In this document: positions 59,159 through 64,000 of the stretch, piece after piece
Layout of the letters: every line of letters begins with the position of its first letter
Position numbering within the stretch: position 1 is the first letter of the stretch
DNA from: Spizellomyces punctatus DAOM BR117
Lineage: Eukaryota; Chytridiomycota; Chytridiomycetes; Spizellomycetales; Spizellomycetaceae
DNA length: 64,000 nucleotides
Direction: 5' to 3'
NCBI RefSeq assembly: GCF_000182565.1
Contig: NW_015971553.1
Coordinates: 124,001-188,000, forward strand
Made by a program: the position numbers and the translations under genes
The notes under the pieces: model-generated
The model's input: the letters and a program-made list of their open reading frames with translations, nothing else
What the model was told of the DNA's origin: nothing
The model's database searches: none

Positions 59159-61340
59159 TTAAGCCGATGATTGCTTGGAAGTTGCATGCCCTGCCCTAAC
59201 ACCAGATACCACATCGCCCCAAAGATGTCTAGCTTTGGCACTTCGGACTGCGTCTCCAAACCGAGCAATCCGTAGGGTGTTACTCAATCCGGGCCAAGGC
59301 GCATGGAAACCAGCACAGAACACAACAGGGTCTCCTTTCTGTAATCCCAATTCTTCTGCGGTTTTTAAAATGTCCCGTTCGGCTTGTGCGTAAATTTGGT
59401 CAGTGTTGGACACCAATAGCATTGTACCCGATTTTGTGGGCGATTGACCCGTCGGACTCGTCTTTGTTGGACTGGTATCCGCTTCAGGAGGTAGGCTTTT
59501 GGTTGAAACCGGGCCTTTTGACAGCAGAGACCGGATCTTGAGCACGGGTGTGAGAGTTGGGTACACGCCGTAATTGAGAACCAAGCGGCGATAGAGGGAA
59601 TAGCTGGACGTTACAGCTATAATAGGGCGATTAGGACGCCGTTTTGCGACATATATGGCCATGCTGCCTAGCGTTGTAAATACTATGATGGCGGAGGCAT
59701 TTGCTTCTTCTGCAGCAGCAACCGTCGCATCCGCGATCGGATACGCAAACTCTCCAGAGCCATCGTTGACACGGTTACCACGGTCACGGGCAGTAATGAC
59801 TTGAGGATGCATATACGTGTCTCCGTCTTCGGCCTGCTGGCAAACTCTCGCCATCTGAAGAGGCGAATGGTATCGTTATGGCGAGATTCAGAATAGGAAT
59901 GAAGTCGTTTCATACATACCATCTGGACTGTTTCAACGGGATATTTGCCAGTGGCACACTCTGCTGAAAGCATCACCGCATCTGTACCATCAAATACAGC
60001 ATTCGCAACATCGCTGACTTCTGCACGAGTTGGTACCGGAGAGTTGATCATGGTCTCCAACATTTGCGTGGCAGTAATGACTGGCTTGTCTATAAACAGA
60101 GAGTTATTTCCAGCGTCCTCCAAAGTGCTCATTTCATCTGCTCCTGCACTCACCGGCAGCATTAGCCTTTCGTATTAACATCTTTTGGATCACTGGGACT
60201 CTCTCCAGACTAATTTCCACACCCATATCCCCCCGTGCAACCATTATCCCGTCCCCAACCCTGATCAAATCATCAATAACATCCAACGCCTGCGGCTTTT
60301 CAATTTTGAGTATAATGTGCGGTCTCCAATTCTCCTCTAGCTCATCGACTTCTGCTTCAATGTCATCGTGAATTGGGTGGTGGCGGACACTGCCACGGCT
60401 GTTGGCCGACAACTGAGCATCGGAGTTCTTCCACTCTCCAAATAATCGTTTCAACTCCTCGACATCCTCCACTCTCTGAACAAAGGACATGGCAACGTAC
60501 TCTAGGCGCATTCGATAGGCGTACTGGGCATCTCTTTTGTCCTTGTCAGTTAGAGCTGCTACTCCCAATCGAATATCTGGTACGTTGATACCCTTGTGTG
60601 ATTTAAGTTCGCCGCCAACAAGAACGTCGCATTCCAATTCAGTGTCAGAGATGCGACGGGCTACGCGAAGTGTTAAATTTCCGTCGTCTAGAAGGATCCG
60701 ATGGCCATTCTCGAGTTGTTGAACGACCTCGGGGATCTTGGTCTGCAGAGGCCCTTCGTTAGAGGATACAATTCATAGGATATAAATGGCATAGCATACC
60801 GTGATGACACCATCAGTTCCTGGGCCAGATGAAACAACCAGGCGCACGGGACGACCCGGCGTAAGTTGAATAGTCGGCCCTGGTTTGAAATCATTGCAAC
60901 GGATCTTTGGTCCGCAGAGATCACCTGGGGAAGGAGATGATGAACCATGGACGTAATTAAAAGTCATTTGTTAGAACAAACCTAGAATAGCTACAGCGAT
61001 GTTGAGTTCATCGCTATGTTTCCGAATCTCCTCAATGATCGGTGTTTGCGTTTCAGGGTTTTCAATATGCGAAAAATTCAAACGAAACATGTTGACCCCT
61101 ACCAAAGAAGATTTATCAGTGCATCCATCAAAAATGTCTTATGTGTCATTTAGGCAACATACCGGCGAGAATCAATTCCTTAATCCTTGGGATGGAAGCT
61201 GGACCCAGTGTCCCAACAATCTTTGTCCTCCTCTTCTGCAAAGTCTTTTTCTTCATGGATGTTGCTTCGGCCGTACCCGCTGCTGCGAGAGAAGGGGTTG
61301 GACAGGGAGGAATGCTAACTGATGTAGGTGACATGGTCAT
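59159..61340 (-). CDS. PYK1: Pyruvate kinase (enlarged)
   Basis: Six exons, complement(59159-59854, 59920-60089, 60154-60742, 60800-60924, 60982-61098, 61163-61340), give 624 aa against ~500 in most fungi. It converts phosphoenolpyruvate and ADP to pyruvate and ATP, the last glycolytic step. Motifs: [115 protein letters not shown]. The extra length comes from a ~30-residue N-terminal extension, an acidic insert ([19 protein letters not shown]) in the barrel, and a T/S/P-rich insert ([20 protein letters not shown]) in the C-terminal allosteric domain. Confidence 0.95.
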
Positions 61341-62796
61341 CAAAGCGTAGGGTTTGGAAGCCGTTTAAGCCAATAAGGTGTCCCTTGGACAGGAGCAACA
61401 AAGAGGGCTTCGCTGGGCGCCGGCTTATGTGTAAACGTTCAATAGCGCTCTCCGATACCTCGCGAAGGAAGAAGGAGCACGACCAATATAGCAGGATATT
61501 GCCAGTATTCCTGCCTGACGAGGAGGGCCAATATATATGGTTGGAATCCTGCTGTGCTGTTGGCGTCGCGCTCTGACGCGTTGATTACGTGGATCACTTT
61601 GGCAGTGGTCCTTTGCAAGCATAGCACACGCTGGCAAATGCACAAGACTATTGGTACAGCTTATTTTTTTTTGCGCAGAAGGACATCCGATCATCATTCT
61701 CGTTCATAGCAATGCATGGCATTGGTGCATCAGCATATTCAGCTAGCTGTTAATAACAGATCAGTTCATGGCACAAGAAACAACAGTCATTGAGTTCTCA
61801 TCCGTGGAATTTACACGACAGTCTCACCCATCTCCAGCTGCTGGATGCTGGACAGCCGACAATCGTCTCCCTTCCACACCAAGGTCTGATTCTTTTCCAA
61901 ACCACATAGGCAAGAGTCACGTAATGTATAGCGATGTTATTTGGAGCCAGGCATCAATGAAGATCCTGGACTGTTGCTCCACAGTTGGTAAACAACTTCT
62001 ACAGCTCTTCAGAGACATCTACCCGAAATCGAATATGAGCCAATTCCCACAGCGTCTGTCGCATCATTTTCCAAATTCCATTACGTTGCTTCCCAAACTG
62101 TCCGTTGTCGAGAACTCGGGATGTTCCGTGCTTAAGGCTCCCATGTGCAGCATCAACATTTGGAGAGTACACATGAACAACGACAAACCAAATATCCGCG
62201 CAAGTTTAAACCAGCTCAGTGCACCCCATCTCAAGATATCACGACGTTATATGTACTTTGGCCATTTGATGTTCGAACTCAATTGTGAGGTCCTAGTTTA
62301 AATGGATAAAGCAGCGTCAACTTCAACGAGAAAATGTTCCACAGAGAATCACTTCGCCTGCTTAGAATGGCCGAGTGGCGAAAGGTCGCCTCGCTCATTG
62401 ACTTGGTTTGGTTATTGGATTTGCCCTGTCCAGATAAAAACTGTCATTTAAACTTTGGATCATAACCAACGTTTTTAAATTTTGGTCTTGGCTCGGAGGG
62501 GCAAACCTTCCTGAGAGCCGAGGCTTCGCAGATGTTCACCACTGAAGCTTTTGACAGTGGACATGCCCATCGGGACGAGTAGTACTGACTTCGATGGCAT
62601 TTAGAGCGAAATTAGAGATCTCAACTTATTTTTTGATCAACAACAAGAAGACAGAACAGAATAGTTTATCACAGAAAAACATAGTACAAACAAGGGTTCT
62701 AAAGGCAAACTTGCATACAGGATGAAAAACCAAAAAAAAAAACGGCTAGATAAGAGAAAAGTACTAGACAAAATAGTCCCGGACAGACCAAACAGC
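61341..62796. other. Intergenic region pyruvate kinase / ABC transporter
   Basis: Contains one 177-codon open frame (separate entry). Nothing else recognised; an A-box-like ATGGCCGAGTGG at 62368-62379 has no matching B-box downstream. Confidence 0.45.
61768..62301 (+). CDS. Hypothetical protein, weakly supported ORF
   Basis: An uninterrupted ATG-initiated frame of 177 codons starting MAQETTVIEFSSVEFTRQS. Composition is Ser/His/Pro-rich without a signal peptide, membrane segment or recognisable domain. It is not much longer than other chance frames in this window's intergenic DNA, so it may not be a gene. Confidence 0.25.
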   Translation: MAQETTVIEFSSVEFTRQSHPSPAAGCWTADNRLPSTPRSDSFPNHIGKSHVMYSDVIWSQASMKILDCCSTVGKQLLQLFRDIYPKSNMSQFPQRLSHHFPNSITLLPKLSVVENSGCSVLKAPMCSINIWRVHMNNDKPNIRASLNQLSAPHLKISRRYMYFGHLMFELNCEVLV

Positions 62797-64000
62797 TCAA
62801 TGTCCCCGGTCCTTGTCGGCTCGCTTTGCCATCTCCACCAAAATCGGGTACTCGCCCGTCTCTTCACACATGCCACGAAACACTGCATCGGGGCCGGGCG
62901 GCTTGGTCATCAGCTCGTAAGGTGACCCGAATTCAGCAACAGTTCCCTGCGATAGAACAAGGATCTTATCGTAATCGGCTACAGTCCTGTGAGTTGTAAA
63001 CAAGGCACGTTACACACTTGTTGAATAACCAATGTTTTCCAATTGCTGGGATTCGTACCTCAACCGATGTGCAACACAAAGCAACGTCGCTCCTCGGAAC
63101 TCTGTACGAATCGTTTCCTGAATCCTTGCATCCGTTTCATGGTCTACACTCGCCGTTGCCTCATCCAACACAATAACTTTACAGCTTCGCAACAACGCTC
63201 GCGCAAGGCAAAGGAGCTGCCGCTGGCCTTGAGAAAAGTTTTGACCACCTTCACTTACAATGGTATCCAAGGTAAGGATGTTAGCAGAGCGATAGGATGC
63301 AAGCGAAGTGTTTGATGAACGCCTTCTCGTGGTACGGGTTTCAGAAGCAAGGGAATTGACAGACGCGCGCCGGGAAAGAGTTGGTGTCGGTGTTAAACTT
63401 TGGTGGCGGGAGGGAACCAAGGATCCTGTCCGATCTTGTACCAGGTTAGTAGTCAAGCTTGAACCGTCACAGCTAACTCCAGCTGCATCTCTACCGGGAA
63501 TGGACACTGCAGTAGCATGCGAATCTAAAAGATGCGCTCTACGCAACGCTGTCCATAGTTGCAAATCGGTGTGCTCAGAAAATGGATCAAGATTGGAGCG
63601 AACTGTCCCCGTGAATAGGATAGGGTCTTGCGGAATGATAGTCAACCGTGACCTAAGATCTTGCAATCCAATCTGCGATATGTCAATATCATCAACCAAT
63701 ATTCGTCCGCCAGAAGCTTCCAAAAATCGGAACAGAGCCAAGGACAGGGTAGATTTCCCTGCTCCAGTACGCCCTAAATAAAATGTATTCTAGCTATGTC
63801 CGAAAAGATCCAGAACAATCATTCCCTTCACGATACATACCAACAATTCCGACTTTCTCTCCTGCCTTGGCAATAAAGTTAACATGTCGAAGAACAGGAG
63901 TCAAATCAGCGGAATATCTAATCAAGCAAGATGTCATGAAAAAAGGGCTGCCGTACGATAACACCAGAGCGATAAACGTACCGAACAGTGAGATCTTGAA
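62797..64000 (-). CDS. ABCC/MRP-type ABC transporter, C-terminal part (5' end outside window)
   Basis: Visible exons complement(62797-62986, 63059-63773, 63841-63917, 63982->64000) encode the second nucleotide-binding domain: [22 protein letters not shown] (Walker A split by an intron), [20 protein letters not shown] (Q-loop region), [20 protein letters not shown] (signature), [16 protein letters not shown] (Walker B and D-loop) and [20 protein letters not shown] (H-loop). The class is a full-length vacuolar or plasma-membrane exporter of conjugates. A ~75-residue Ser/Thr/Arg-rich insert lies between the helical subdomain (DSHATAVS) and the signature. The stop follows ADKDRGH. Confidence 0.93.

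Noticed and set aside
62368-62379. tRNA gene suggested by ATGGCCGAGTGG
   Set aside because: Perfect A-box but no B-box or pairing arms within the expected distance.

Overview
This is a 64-kb stretch of a fungal nuclear genome. It is gene-dense and the genes lie on both strands. They are split by many short spliceosomal introns, mostly about 48-110 nt with GT-AG borders; one GC-AG intron is seen. I built the gene models by hand from splice signals, and nearly all give an exactly divisible coding length. The gene set (actin, ABCC transporter, RIB7, Nrd1-type four-RRM protein, MIC19, Aim25-like scramblase) is fungal. Three genes point to a zoosporic, flagellated early-diverging lineage such as a chytrid: a probable axonemal microtubule-inner-protein (49953-50723), a free-standing MDH1B N-terminal domain (43596-44171), and a NELF-A homologue (28403-31117), a factor absent from yeasts. 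No transposon, CRISPR array, rRNA or intact tRNA was recognised.

Layout. 1-16 kb: a PCNA-like clamp paralogue cut by the left edge (+), an ORD-only oxysterol-binding protein (-), a stress/allergen-like protein (+), Nrd1 (-) and a 1648-aa SH3-DH-PH RhoGEF (-). 16-31 kb: a RING protein whose C-terminal part resembles the bacterial MXAN_6230/SCO0930 family (+), a GPI-anchored cysteine-rich wall protein (-), a membrane-anchored spermidine-synthase-like protein (+), a CBS protein (+), a polytopic membrane protein (+) and NELF-A (+). 31-46 kb: a giant 2153-aa double helicase-nuclease (-), RIB7 (-), STRAP (-), a type I-like glutamine synthetase (+), the MDH1B-N protein (-) and an unknown mitochondrial protein (-). 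46-64 kb: a PB1-ZZ-ZZ protein (-) divergent from dUTPase (+), the axonemal protein (-), SPF30 (+), MIC19 (-), a scramblase (-), actin (-), pyruvate kinase (-) and the C-terminal part of an ABCC transporter (-, cut by the right edge).

The most unusual locus is 31396-38277. One open gene model fuses a UvrD-type SF1A helicase, a Cas4/RecB-type nuclease with a complete four-cysteine Fe-S pattern, a helix-hairpin-helix-like segment, and a second, SF1B (Dna2/UPF1-like) helicase. In effect it places RecB-like and RecD-like motors plus a nuclease on one polypeptide. The other leading observations are the NELF-A homologue, the RING/MXAN_6230-like protein and the divergent PCNA paralogue.
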